64,000 nt of DNA from Candidatus Dojkabacteria bacterium (GTDB taxonomy: Bacteria > Patescibacteria > Dojkabacteria > SC72), in assembly GCA_023229785.1 (NCBI GenBank), contig JALNYV010000003.1:30406-94405 (forward strand). Direction: 5' to 3'. The notes beneath the pieces were generated by a model. That model was given only the letters and a program-made list of their open reading frames with translations, was not told where the DNA came from and searched no databases. Shown here piece by piece: positions 19,402 through 27,809 of the stretch. Numbering within the stretch: position 1 is the first letter of the stretch; each line of letters opens with the position of its first letter. Position numbers and translations under genes: made by a program.

Positions 19402-19767
19402 CTAATTAGAAAACATTCTATCTATTAAAGCAGTAACATCTAAATCATTTACCACACCATCACTATTGACATCCATTGCTTTCATCTTGTTTGTATATTC
19501 AACCAATGAGACTAAATCAACAATATTAACCTCACCATTTAAATCCACATCACCAAGAATAATTGTTGTAGTATCAGCAACAAAAGAACCATTACTTTCT
19601 TTCACAACAATCATTGAAACATTACTATTGTTATCAATAGCTACTTGTTTGCTTTCACATCCAGCCAAAATGGGATTTATTACAGCAACTGCTATAAAAA
19701 ATGAAACAGCAATAATACCAAGAAAAGGTACAGAGTATACCTTAAGCATCTTTTTAAAACTAAGCAT
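19402..19767 (-). CDS. dockerin-domain lipoprotein
   Basis: This 121-residue protein has a basic, hydrophobic N-terminus ending in a lipobox (ILAGC, lipidated Cys at residue 37). It should therefore be exported and anchored by lipid. Residues 73-84 (GDVDLNGEVNIVD) and 99-110 (DVNSDGVVNDLD) form two calcium-binding F-hand loops in the duplicated arrangement of a type I dockerin, the module that docks to cohesin domains. The start has AGGAG upstream. It lies between the major tail protein and tail chaperone genes, after a hairpin, which looks like an inserted cargo gene (moron). No cohesin was recognised in the window. It may display on the host envelope or be a virion part; both are inference. 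Confidence 0.78.
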   Translation of the reverse strand: MLSFKKMLKVYSVPFLGIIAVSFFIAVAVINPILAGCESKQVAIDNNSNVSMIVVKESNGSFVADTTTIILGDVDLNGEVNIVDLVSLVEYTNKMKAMDVNSDGVVNDLDVTALIDRMFSN

Positions 19768-19784
19768 CTTTTTCTCCTGTTATT

Positions 19785-19809
19785 TAGTGGGGGTAATTAG
19801 CCCCCACTA
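19785..19809 (-). terminator. GC-rich hairpin after the major tail protein gene
   Basis: Nine-base arms (19785-19793 and 19801-19809, TAGTGGGGG with CCCCCACTA) flank a 7-base loop. It lies just after the major tail protein gene and before the dockerin gene. On the minus strand the following bases are AAATAACAG, so there is no proper U-tract. It may be a weak terminator, a processing site or a 3' mRNA protector. Confidence 0.5.
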
Positions 19810-19822
19810 ATATTACTCAATG

Positions 19823-21325
19823 TTACATATATATAGGTGGAAGGCCAGAACCAGATATATTAAGTGTCTGCGAACTGAACTTTAATTCAAGTCCCGCATC
19901 ACCAGATATAGGCATGGTATGACTATCACCTATAAAGTTACAATCTTCAAAGACTGTGGTTTTCAATAACGTTGTAGCATCATGTGTTGTCTGACTATTA
20001 TACTCATAGTGAGTAATAGTAACATTCTTTACAGTTTGCAACTCAGCCATCAATATCTCAGTTAATGTGCCCGCATCAAAACTCTCCTGTAACCCAAGCA
20101 TCTTGGCGTATTCACGTAAATCATTCTTATTAAAAGTCAAAGTTATTTCATTACGTAAATTTCCGTCCATTGTCTTACCTACAGAACGAGATTCACCGAG
20201 TTCATCAACAGATGTTCTGGTCATTGGAATATTAAGGTCTATCCCGGTACACCTAGTAAGTTTCTCATTAGTGCCTGTACCAGTCTGCATCCAAACCTCT
20301 ACATACCCTTTTGATAGCTTACCTATGCTACTATCAAGATTTGTCAACACCTTATATCCCTTCTTAACTTTGTTAGTATAGTAGTATATAAGCTGTGTGT
20401 TGGCATCAATACTCAAACCAGCACCTATAGTAGCTTGTACTGTTAATTGACCAGATACATGAACAACTTGAGCCGCAGTGGCTAAGTTAGAAGCGGCATA
20501 GACAACATACGGAGAACCCGTTGCTCCCATGCATTCATCTGGAATTCTAAAAACTACATTAGCACCCGTGTACGAAATGAATGACCCCGTGATGCTTTGT
20601 ACTTCCCTTCTTGAACCAAGTAATAACCTCTCCTCCTCACCAACAATACTATAGTTTTGCTCAGCAGCACCATCAACATCAATTCTGTATGTTAATCCAT
20701 CAACATAACACCTAGGAAGTATCACACTATACATAATGTTTGTTGATGTACTGGAATATCTATGAGGTATTGTAAAATGAACAGGGTTGGAATCAATCGT
20801 ATCCTGTGTTATTGTATATGCATTCACTAATGTAACTATATCACCACCCGTAGCTTGCGCCGTTAAGGAGTAAGTTGGGGAAAGGCCATACAGTATGCTA
20901 GCACCAGCAAATGTTCTACTTACAATCTTCACATACTCAGCATCATTAGTTGTAGGATACATATTTGTTCTAATGACTTGTAACCAACTACCTACGGTTG
21001 CATTAGCCCATTGACCACCACAACCCTTCGACGCTACACGAATAGTGCCGGTAGTATTTCTGGTTGATTTTATAACATTACGTTGCTCTAATATACCAAA
21101 AATACCTGCCTCTAAATCAGTTGTGCCCCATTCGTTGGCGTTCATGGTTACTTGAGACTCTACGAGAGTAATCGTATCTTCAACAACACCATTGTTACCT
21201 AATTCAAAAACGGAGTCAATAGTAAAATTTGAATTCCAATCAAGAGACTGAACACGTCTCGTTGGGGTTGACCCAATATAAGCATATATATGCTTACTTT
21301 GTATACCTATCGGTTTTACTGCCAT
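19823..21325 (-). CDS. major tail (tube) protein
   Basis: This 500-residue beta-rich protein begins MAVKPIGIQSKHIYAYIG. It lies between the tail terminator candidate and the tail chaperone, which is the major tail protein slot. Strand-rich segments such as TLVESQVTMNANEWGTTDLEA and the C-terminal LELKFSSQTLNISG suit a tube-forming fold. It is longer than typical tube subunits (150-350 residues); the extra sequence may be surface Ig-like decoration. There is no sheath gene next to it, which argues for a non-contractile tail. A hairpin follows the gene, as after the capsid gene, fitting high expression. Confidence 0.65.
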   Translation of the reverse strand: MAVKPIGIQSKHIYAYIGSTPTRRVQSLDWNSNFTIDSVFELGNNGVVEDTITLVESQVTMNANEWGTTDLEAGIFGILEQRNVIKSTRNTTGTIRVASKGCGGQWANATVGSWLQVIRTNMYPTTNDAEYVKIVSRTFAGASILYGLSPTYSLTAQATGGDIVTLVNAYTITQDTIDSNPVHFTIPHRYSSTSTNIMYSVILPRCYVDGLTYRIDVDGAAEQNYSIVGEEERLLLGSRREVQSITGSFISYTGANVVFRIPDECMGATGSPYVVYAASNLATAAQVVHVSGQLTVQATIGAGLSIDANTQLIYYYTNKVKKGYKVLTNLDSSIGKLSKGYVEVWMQTGTGTNEKLTRCTGIDLNIPMTRTSVDELGESRSVGKTMDGNLRNEITLTFNKNDLREYAKMLGLQESFDAGTLTEILMAELQTVKNVTITHYEYNSQTTHDATTLLKTTVFEDCNFIGDSHTMPISGDAGLELKFSSQTLNISGSGLPPIYM

Positions 21326-21340
21326 AATTTATTGGCTCCT

Positions 21341-21856
21341 TTATTCAATCAAAGATTCTGCGGTTATTTCCATTGTAGCATGCACTAAAGCTACATGCCT
21401 TTCTGACAGTTCCGCAGAATTCCAGTCAGAAATATCATCCAACACTAAATCAGCTAAAGTAGCAGAACCAACTGCTACTTTATTTGCTGACCTAAAATCA
21501 TAAACATCAAACACTAACCCATCTAATCTTCGCCTTAATAGGTTTCCTAATGTGCGTAATTGATTATCATCAACAGCAATAATCGAGATTGTCACTACAA
21601 CCTCATCATACCCTGTGCTATTTCCTATTTCATAAGATATATTACGCACTTGGCCCGTCCCAATAGCTATTAACGGCAACTGTATTTGTCTGCTCCTGTC
21701 CTCTGCTTTTACAACTAATTCTTTTCCTCTTAGTGTGGGGTCTCCGGCTAGTGCTATACTATAGTTTGAACGCCAATCATTATCATTTAAATATTCTGAA
21801 ATATCATACTTCAGTGACAAAATGGCAAGAGTTATATTATCAATAATAGCTGACAT
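21341..21856 (-). CDS. tail terminator protein candidate
   Basis: This 171-residue protein (MSAIIDNITLAILSLKYD) has alternating helices and strands ending in VALVHATMEITAESLIE. Its size and its place immediately before the major tail protein match tail terminator or completion proteins (gpU-like). These cap the finished tube and join it to the head. No diagnostic motif is known for this group, so the call rests on size, fold impression and gene order. Confidence 0.5.
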   Translation of the reverse strand: MSAIIDNITLAILSLKYDISEYLNDNDWRSNYSIALAGDPTLRGKELVVKAEDRSRQIQLPLIAIGTGQVRNISYEIGNSTGYDEVVVTISIIAVDDNQLRTLGNLLRRRLDGLVFDVYDFRSANKVAVGSATLADLVLDDISDWNSAELSERHVALVHATMEITAESLIE

Positions 21857-21866
21857 TCATTACTCC

Positions 21867-22496
21867 CTACACTAAATACGTACTCACATATCTATTAAAT
21901 GCTCTTCGCATAACTTCAATACTACGTCTGTCCTCATCATATAATTTTTGTCTGCCCCGTATGTACGAATTATTCATATAGAAATAATTCTTGGGCTCTA
22001 ATCCGGGATGCTTTACCTTTTTGGCAAAAACAAAACCACCAGCATGCCTTGAATAGTACCTTAATAAAGATTTGTTTCGTGCTGAAATTGTATAATCTTT
22101 TCTCTTTGTCCCGGACTCAAATATTCTCCACAATTTAACTTTATTATTCCTTAATGCTCTTTTGGGGACAGCACTTGAAATTGGGTCATTAGCATCCATA
22201 TAAGCTACATTACCAGTCCAACCAGTAATACTCTTATTAGCACCACCAACAGGATAGGCCCCACTAGAGATGTTCCCACTAACTTTATTAATTGCATCCG
22301 TATTTTTGGATACATCACCATAACTTCTACCAACAGTAGCATTTTTTAACCTTGATGCAACGTTGCTCTCAATTACGTCACGATGTGCCTCCTCCATCCC
22401 CTCAACTAATTCAGGAGACCTCATCATTCTAAAAGCAGTTGCTCTTATATAATTCTCAAGTTGTGCAGTGTCAGCACTAAGACCAATGTGTATCAT
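21867..22496 (-). CDS. neck / HK97 gp10-like head-tail protein candidate
   Basis: This 209-residue protein starts MIHIGLSADTAQLENYIRAT with an ATGA overlap on the previous gene. The N-terminal helix, basic centre (KRALRNNKVKLWRIFESGTKRKDY) and position between the neck and tail terminator genes suit the HK97-gp10 / minor tail protein Z group. I did not see a decisive motif. Confidence 0.45.
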   Translation of the reverse strand: MIHIGLSADTAQLENYIRATAFRMMRSPELVEGMEEAHRDVIESNVASRLKNATVGRSYGDVSKNTDAINKVSGNISSGAYPVGGANKSITGWTGNVAYMDANDPISSAVPKRALRNNKVKLWRIFESGTKRKDYTISARNKSLLRYYSRHAGGFVFAKKVKHPGLEPKNYFYMNNSYIRGRQKLYDEDRRSIEVMRRAFNRYVSTYLV

Positions 22497-22972
22497 ATTG
22501 AACTCTCTTTAACCAAGAAAAGATGAACTACATCCTCAAACCCAAAGCTATCTGTTATAACTCCTTTTAGTGTGTACACATTCCCACCGATTTGTATGTT
22601 GTCAGCATAATCAAAAAAAGTTTTGTTGTTGCGTGTAATGATAACATCTTTCCTCAAACAAGAAACCCAAAAATCATAAGGCTCGATACTACTATATGGT
22701 GTTTGCTTAAACTCTTGTCCAGTACCAACCCTTAATCCTGTTTTCTCAATTGGAATGACCTTTATCCTATAGTATCCAAGTAACCCGTCGGGGTACCTTT
22801 TATCAAAAACACCTGATTGTCTGGCATCAAGAACTTCCCCATACTCTACTTCAATAGCATCCCCACCAACTTCTTCAGCTACTATAAACACAGTAGCTGT
22901 AACAGCAAATTCGCTATTCAGTAACTCGCTGTTGGCAAAATCACAAGCCTTTCTAATATAATCAAATGACAT
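22493..22972 (-). CDS. head-tail closure (stopper) candidate
   Basis: This 159-residue protein opens MSFDYIRKACDFANSELLN. It is predicted to be mostly beta-strand after a first helix, with a central GYYRIKVIPIEKTG strand. It lies between the connector candidate and the gp10-like gene, where siphophages place the stopper that closes the portal channel. It overlaps the next gene by four bases, so translation is probably coupled. Confidence 0.4.
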   Translation of the reverse strand: MSFDYIRKACDFANSELLNSEFAVTATVFIVAEEVGGDAIEVEYGEVLDARQSGVFDKRYPDGLLGYYRIKVIPIEKTGLRVGTGQEFKQTPYSSIEPYDFWVSCLRKDVIITRNNKTFFDYADNIQIGGNVYTLKGVITDSFGFEDVVHLFLVKESSI

Positions 22973-22973
22973 C

Positions 22974-23717
22974 TTATGTAGTTACTATATTCTCAGTATA
23001 AACATCAATAACTTGACCAGATGGCAGATTATCCCTCTGGTAATTTGCCGCTTTGTCGGCTATCTCAGTTTCCATACTTTTTGTAATAGACTGATAATCT
23101 TTCATTTGAGCAACACTATCAATAGTGTGCATTGGTCCTCTAAACCTTACACCCAGACCCCTAGACTTTTGTTCCTCAACAAAACGTCTACGCACTAATA
23201 CTGCCGTTGCTTTTATAATTAATTCCCGTTCGTTGTCGTTAGCATATATTGGTAAATAACCCGTGCCAGTTCCAGATGAAGTAAAAGAAAATCCAAATGA
23301 ATTGTTTAGATAGTTCACCGATAACGGAACAAAATCAGAAATCTCAGTATCTGAGAATGTATACGGATTTTTTTCAGTATACTCATACGTTGCCAATACT
23401 TGCTTAAATTTGTTTGGCTTATGCGGCTTGTCCGCATCTCCGTCAGAAAAAGTACAAGACAGTGTTGATGGTGCCCATAAAAAGACTTTTGAATTAGTTG
23501 CAACTGTAGTAAAAGTAGATGCTGCTGTATATGTATAAGGTTCTACATATAAAAATACAGATGCTATTGGACTATTTTTTAAATAAAAAGTCTCTCTGTT
23601 TCCTGTAGCAGCAGCCGTGTTACCTATTAAAATGTCAACAACAGCTTTTGAATGCTGTTTTGCATCAGGTATATAATTTCGAGCGGAGTCAACAATGCCT
23701 TGTACTGTTCCAGTCAT
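22974..23717 (-). CDS. head-tail connector (adaptor) candidate
   Basis: This 247-residue protein follows the capsid-adjacent gene. The C-terminal part (NDNERELIIKATAVLVRRRFVEEQ, then SVAQMKDYQSITKSMETEI) is helical and charged like adaptor proteins that bind the portal. The middle is strand-rich. Its position after the capsid block is typical for the gp6-like adaptor. There is no sequence hallmark, so this is a contextual call. Confidence 0.4.
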   Translation of the reverse strand: MTGTVQGIVDSARNYIPDAKQHSKAVVDILIGNTAAATGNRETFYLKNSPIASVFLYVEPYTYTAASTFTTVATNSKVFLWAPSTLSCTFSDGDADKPHKPNKFKQVLATYEYTEKNPYTFSDTEISDFVPLSVNYLNNSFGFSFTSSGTGTGYLPIYANDNERELIIKATAVLVRRRFVEEQKSRGLGVRFRGPMHTIDSVAQMKDYQSITKSMETEIADKAANYQRDNLPSGQVIDVYTENIVTT

Positions 23718-24419
23718 TTACACTCCTTCAATCAAGTCCCTATCGTTATTTGATAACTCAAGTTTGACTAACTCGTCTTCCATTTCCTTTTTAGATAATC
23801 CCTCAAATTGGATACCCGCAAGTTCACAAGCAGTTGTTAAATCGTGATGATGCAATATGCTGTATTTATGTTGTGTAAACAACTCTTGATATTTACGAAC
23901 TACTATAGAAAGTTTTGGAGATGCTTCTATCCCGTTGGCCTTTGCCACACGTAAGAAGTGTCTTGGAGCAAAATGATTTGTCATTTTTGACACAATACTT
24001 TTAACCTCATTTAATGAACTCTTTCCAAGAATCTCCAAAATCTGCTCATCCGTAAACGCATTAGGATTACTAACACTGTCCTTTTTGGCTACAACGCCGA
24101 CTGCGCCAAGAGCATTAATTGCGGAATCATCTCTGACAATAATACCACCAATGCACTCATTAGTTCCCTGTATTCTTAGCCACGCACTGTGTGTAATAAC
24201 CGCCTTCTCACCATAAGAACGAAGTATAACCTTAGTTATACCCAAAATAGGGGACTCTAGTCCTATACTAAACCCACCATCCCCATACCAAACAACACCG
24301 ACAAGTGGTGATTTCTGTCTGTATCTTTCTAATTCCTGTGTAGTTGCCTCAAGCTGCTTGGCAATCAACTCATACGTTTCCGGGGATATTTTATTATCCT
24401 TCTTTTCTTCTGAACTCAT
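23718..24419 (-). CDS. conserved-looking structural protein of unknown function, after major capsid
   Basis: This is a 233-residue protein with a charged N-terminal helix (SPETYELIAKQLEATTQELERYRQK). A beta-rich middle (GVVWYGDGGFSIGLESPILG) is followed by a helical C-terminus with HHHDLTTACELAGI and the SKKEMEDELVKLEL segment. The C-terminal part resembles small SAP- or HeH-like helix-extended folds, which often bind nucleic acid, but this is weak. A strong AGGAGG ribosome site lies directly after the capsid terminator, so it must be reached by read-through or a separate promoter. Confidence 0.35.
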   Translation of the reverse strand: MSSEEKKDNKISPETYELIAKQLEATTQELERYRQKSPLVGVVWYGDGGFSIGLESPILGITKVILRSYGEKAVITHSAWLRIQGTNECIGGIIVRDDSAINALGAVGVVAKKDSVSNPNAFTDEQILEILGKSSLNEVKSIVSKMTNHFAPRHFLRVAKANGIEASPKLSIVVRKYQELFTQHKYSILHHHDLTTACELAGIQFEGLSKKEMEDELVKLELSNNDRDLIEGV

Positions 24420-24430
24420 CTTTACCTCCT

Positions 24431-24460
24431 AAAAAAGAGGGGGAAAGGTGTCTTTCCCCC
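24431..24460 (-). terminator. intrinsic terminator after the major capsid gene
   Basis: On the minus strand a perfect 9-base stem (GGGGGAAAG paired with CTTTCCCCC, arms 24452-24460 and 24439-24447) closes a 4-base loop. It is followed by CTCTTTTTT. This is a textbook factor-independent terminator 22 bases after the capsid stop. It would limit read-through from the capsid gene into the neck genes. Confidence 0.88.
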
Positions 24461-24481
24461 TTTCAGTATAAATACTAATTA

Positions 24482-25450
24482 TTAGCTAGTTACAATTCTG
24501 CTAATTCTATCCGTGTGCCAAATTCCAATGCCATCATCCCATCTCATATAGATGTTCATGGATTCTGTCTGTGGAATAACCTCATCACTAGTACGCAGCG
24601 CACCAGCAATAACGGCACGACCAGCCGGTAAATCGGAGAACATCCACAAATCGGCGGCATCAAATGGATAGACAACTCCATAATCGTTATCTGTGAACGA
24701 ATTCACTTTGATAACAGGAATGCCAGCATATGTACCAACCTGACCGCGAGTTTCCCATTCCCGACGAGTGTCATTGGAATAGTTTACGTTACTGGACAGT
24801 TTAGCAATAGCATTTCTACGACCTACAATAACCTTGATTTCAGACTCATCCGTCAAAGTATTCATAGCGGTAATAATAGTACCGATAGAAACACCACCAC
24901 CAGCAGTATACTGCGCACCACCAGACTGATATGCTGTCATACCAGCTAACGTATTAACAAACAACATTCTGTTTCTCCAAGCATTAATCAGACCATTGGT
25001 ATAATCTGCCAACTCGGACACAGAATACTTACCCGCCTGAACACTAACCAAGTCAAGTCTAATACCAACCTCTTTAAGATTGGGCTTAGCACTGTAGCTA
25101 GTAAACTGCGGACGTGACATTCTTACAGCAGCACCGTAAGAGCCCGTATATATCGCCATACCAGAAATCTCATTCACTACCAGAGTTTCTCCGGGATTTA
25201 TTCTCTCTGTCGGTAAAACAGCCGAGATTAAATCGTTCTGGTTAACTTGGTCAGTAGTGTTTTTAATAACTTGCTTCGCAATTTGGTGAAGTTTAGCTCT
25301 GATTGCAGGGTCACTCCAATCAATATTCTCCAAACCAGCAAATTCTGCTTTTATAAGAGCCTTCTCCTCAGCATATAAAGCATATCTGTCACTAGTTGCA
25401 CCAAGCACACCAGAAGGAGAAACAAAACCAATGCTTTTCATCTTAGCCAT
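24482..25450 (-). CDS. major capsid protein (HK97 fold)
   Basis: This 322-residue protein shows the usual features of an HK97-fold capsid subunit. These are an N-terminal helical arm, a long strand-turn region (LVVNEISGMAIYTGSYGAAVRM), a spine-helix-like segment (YSVSELADYTNGLINAWRNRM) and a C-terminal A-domain with PVIKVNSFTDNDYGVVYPFD and a final RISRIVTS strand. It follows the protease-scaffold and decoration genes and is followed by a strong terminator, as expected for the most abundant virion protein. No separate delta domain is evident, in keeping with a scaffold expressed from the upstream gene. Confidence 0.8.
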   Translation of the reverse strand: MAKMKSIGFVSPSGVLGATSDRYALYAEEKALIKAEFAGLENIDWSDPAIRAKLHQIAKQVIKNTTDQVNQNDLISAVLPTERINPGETLVVNEISGMAIYTGSYGAAVRMSRPQFTSYSAKPNLKEVGIRLDLVSVQAGKYSVSELADYTNGLINAWRNRMLFVNTLAGMTAYQSGGAQYTAGGGVSIGTIITAMNTLTDESEIKVIVGRRNAIAKLSSNVNYSNDTRREWETRGQVGTYAGIPVIKVNSFTDNDYGVVYPFDAADLWMFSDLPAGRAVIAGALRTSDEVIPQTESMNIYMRWDDGIGIWHTDRISRIVTS

Positions 25451-25465
25451 TATTTATTTCCTCCT

Positions 25466-25945
25466 TTAAAGAACACGTACTTTCATCCAACCATTATATG
25501 TACCAATACATTTTCCAACTAACAAGGAAGACGCATAAGTACCATTGGACAGATACGAATATTTTCCGTTTAATCCTATACACACACCCTTTCCAAAGGT
25601 GTACCCAGCCACTGAAGCTTCTTCGGTCAAAGACTTATGAACTTCAAACACATTACCAGAAGTAAGATTAAACCCGATGACATAATCATTCTGGTCAATT
25701 GTAGCACCCACATTTTCCAAATCAGGGTCTTCCATATAAATAGGGAAGAAATTTGCAACTGTGTTAAGTGTACCATTGACAGCAGCAGCCGCAGTGGCCG
25801 CAGGGTAGGTAATCTTAGCATAAAATGTATTTAAATCCGAAGAGGCTATAGCGCACAAATGACCCTCTCTAACAGAAGTACCACTTACATATTTATACGA
25901 ACGCAAATCGCCTTCGTTATAAACAATCGGTCTAAAGGTCTTCAT
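25466..25945 (-). CDS. head decoration protein candidate
   Basis: This 159-residue protein, MKTFRPIVYNEGDLRSYKYVS, is strand-rich, with small side chains and an Ala-rich loop (AATAAAAVNG). It lies between the protease-scaffold and capsid genes. That is the place and approximate size of capsid decoration or stabilising proteins such as gpD. The GYTFGKGVCIGLNGKYSY segment resembles beta-barrel decoration folds. The role is inferred from position. Confidence 0.5.
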   Translation of the reverse strand: MKTFRPIVYNEGDLRSYKYVSGTSVREGHLCAIASSDLNTFYAKITYPAATAAAAVNGTLNTVANFFPIYMEDPDLENVGATIDQNDYVIGFNLTSGNVFEVHKSLTEEASVAGYTFGKGVCIGLNGKYSYLSNGTYASSLLVGKCIGTYNGWMKVRVL

Positions 25946-25956
25946 TAACTATCCTC

Positions 25957-26655
25957 CTACTTACTTTTCTTATATTGTTCACGCAATTTATCAAGCTTTG
26001 TATCAATACCAGCTCCCGCATCATGGTTTGAACCATGCCCGGCATCACCCATTACACCAGAAGCAGCCGCCAATGTGGTCTGCTTGAAAGTAGCAACGAT
26101 TGAATCATGTATCTTAGATAAGCTTTCTGTTGGGTCTGTGTTTTCTTTCTCACTCTTGTCAATAGCAGAAAACGCCATACCTTTTACAGTTTCTTGCATA
26201 AACTCCGTTAGAACAACCCCGGAATCGTGAATTGACTGCATGAAAGTCGCAACACGCTGTTCCTGTTGTTTTACTATTTCTGCCCGTTTTAAGGACTCTA
26301 TCTCACTAGTCAATGTCGCAACCTTAGCATTGGCATCTTCTAGTTCTTTCTTTGCTGTGGCTATCTCAACGTCCTTTTCGGACAAAAGTTGTGTAGCAAG
26401 AGCCTTTTCCTCTCCTCTGGTTTTGGAAATAGCATCCATCTTATCTTCTTTTGTATGCCCATACACAACCTCTACAGAAGACGTGTCGCTAGCAATATAA
26501 GCAACAACCACATCATTGAGCTCCTGCCCAAATTTAATGGCATCTTCCTCAGAGATTTTATTACCACCACAATAATCCTTTAATGCCTGATGTGCAATTA
26601 CGAAAATGTCACCCAAACATTTAGCAGCAGAAATCTTCTCTGCAAGTTTAAACAT
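25957..26655 (-). CDS. nested in-frame scaffold protein (lambda Nu3-like)
   Basis: An internal ATG in frame with the protease gene has a near-perfect ribosome site (AGGAGGAGATATA) directly upstream. Translation here gives a 232-residue protein starting MFKLAEKISAAKCLGD that contains only the coiled-coil scaffold part. In lambda the scaffold Nu3 is made this way inside gene C, and the same design is likely here: an abundant free scaffold plus a minor protease-scaffold fusion that enters the prohead. The evidence is the strength of the internal site and the domain boundary it matches. Confidence 0.75.
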   Translation of the reverse strand: MFKLAEKISAAKCLGDIFVIAHQALKDYCGGNKISEEDAIKFGQELNDVVVAYIASDTSSVEVVYGHTKEDKMDAISKTRGEEKALATQLLSEKDVEIATAKKELEDANAKVATLTSEIESLKRAEIVKQQEQRVATFMQSIHDSGVVLTEFMQETVKGMAFSAIDKSEKENTDPTESLSKIHDSIVATFKQTTLAAASGVMGDAGHGSNHDAGAGIDTKLDKLREQYKKSK

Positions 26656-27795
26656 TATATCTCCTCCTAATGACCTGTTTTTCAGGTCTTTCTTACCATT
26701 TTTGTCTTCTTCTTTATTATCGTTTAACCCCATACTTTTTGTATTATTTTTTGAATCTTTTTTTGCTGTTACTACATATTTTTTATCAACCAACATAACT
26801 GAAGGCTCCATTTTAACCACTTCGTTGGCAAAAGCTATGTTTTCAGCTAAAACGCCATGTTTTTCCCTTTGGGCGGCAGAAATACTCAAAGCTATGCTCC
26901 CGTCATCAGACGTACGCAAAGACATAACCTCTGCTCTGGGTTCTGCTGGATGAAGCACAACCCCATTACCAATAAAGTCTATACCAACCAAACCCCTATA
27001 GGCGTCTTCATCATTCTTATGCATAACATACCTATGGTGCTCAAACTCGAAGAAATCATAGAACATTTCACCACATTTTGTACATTTAATAGCGTCAAAA
27101 AAGACCTCCATACTCAATGATAGTTTGTTCTCAAAAAACCTTTGTCTTACAATTTCATCCCTTGTAACCTCACCCTCCATATATTGCATATATGGAGAAA
27201 GTCTGTTTAAAACACCGTTAATACCAATACAAACCGGTTGTTCCGGTTCGGCTACTATTTGGGAATCAAGAGAAAAACCAACAATCTGCTCCCTATAGTG
27301 TTCCCAATCAATAGGCTTATGTGCCATAGTCCTATATTTCTCAACTAATTCATCTTTAAAGAAAAAATCATCATTGAGGTTTGGACCTTCAAAAACTGGA
27401 CGACAATAAAAGTAATAATTGTCATTCAGTTCCGCTTGAGCCTTACTTTTACTATCTATCGGGTGTATATCATTACCACCAATAACCAGATTAGGTAAAG
27501 AAGAGCATAAAACAAGGTTAGCAGTAACTAAAGTTTTATTCTCTAGAAGTAACCCAACCTCGCTTGCTGTTCTAATCTTATCCTTTTCCTCAAGCCAAGA
27601 AACAATGGCATCCGTATTGAACCTATCCTTATCAAAAATGTAAGCATAGGTTTTAATCTTACCACTAACTTTTCCAACTATTGTTTTTACTCCCGGCTCA
27701 CAAGCTGTGGTATAAAAACTATCCACATCAAAAGCAGCCTTGTCAAAAACAGTAGCCACAAAGTATTTATCTTTTAACTTAATAACCTTACCCAT
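25957..27795 (-). CDS. prohead protease fused to scaffold, with a zinc-finger-like insert
   Basis: I chose the ATG at 27795 (AAGAGGTG upstream) over a GTG two codons earlier. The first 300 residues resemble a capsid maturation protease: AHKPIDWEHYREQIVGFSLD, then LSLSMEVFF and a final FIGNGVVLHPAEPRAEV. The catalytic His/Ser assignment is tentative. Between them is a C-x2-C-x11-H-H-x4-H cluster (CTKCGEMF to VMH) resembling a C2H2 zinc finger, unusual in this family. The C-terminal third is a charged coiled coil (SEKDVEIATAKKELEDANAK) typical of scaffolds, ending LREQYKKSK. A nested start inside makes the scaffold alone. The gene lies upstream of decoration and capsid genes, the classic order. 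Confidence 0.7.
   Translation of the reverse strand: MGKVIKLKDKYFVATVFDKAAFDVDSFYTTACEPGVKTIVGKVSGKIKTYAYIFDKDRFNTDAIVSWLEEKDKIRTASEVGLLLENKTLVTANLVLCSSLPNLVIGGNDIHPIDSKSKAQAELNDNYYFYCRPVFEGPNLNDDFFFKDELVEKYRTMAHKPIDWEHYREQIVGFSLDSQIVAEPEQPVCIGINGVLNRLSPYMQYMEGEVTRDEIVRQRFFENKLSLSMEVFFDAIKCTKCGEMFYDFFEFEHHRYVMHKNDEDAYRGLVGIDFIGNGVVLHPAEPRAEVMSLRTSDDGSIALSISAAQREKHGVLAENIAFANEVVKMEPSVMLVDKKYVVTAKKDSKNNTKSMGLNDNKEEDKNGKKDLKNRSLGGDIMFKLAEKISAAKCLGDIFVIAHQALKDYCGGNKISEEDAIKFGQELNDVVVAYIASDTSSVEVVYGHTKEDKMDAISKTRGEEKALATQLLSEKDVEIATAKKELEDANAKVATLTSEIESLKRAEIVKQQEQRVATFMQSIHDSGVVLTEFMQETVKGMAFSAIDKSEKENTDPTESLSKIHDSIVATFKQTTLAAASGVMGDAGHGSNHDAGAGIDTKLDKLREQYKKSK
26656..26670 (-). promoter_or_regulatory. 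strong internal ribosome binding site for the nested scaffold
   Basis: On the minus strand AGGAGGAG lies about six bases before an in-frame ATG, deep inside the protease gene. It is stronger than the ribosome sites of most neighbouring genes, so it is unlikely to be chance. Confidence 0.75.
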
Positions 27796-27809
27796 TAACA
27801 CACCTCTTA

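Noticed and set aside
19785..19809. Full-strength intrinsic terminator after the major tail protein
   Set aside because: The stem is strong but no U-tract follows; it is reported only as a hairpin of uncertain effect.
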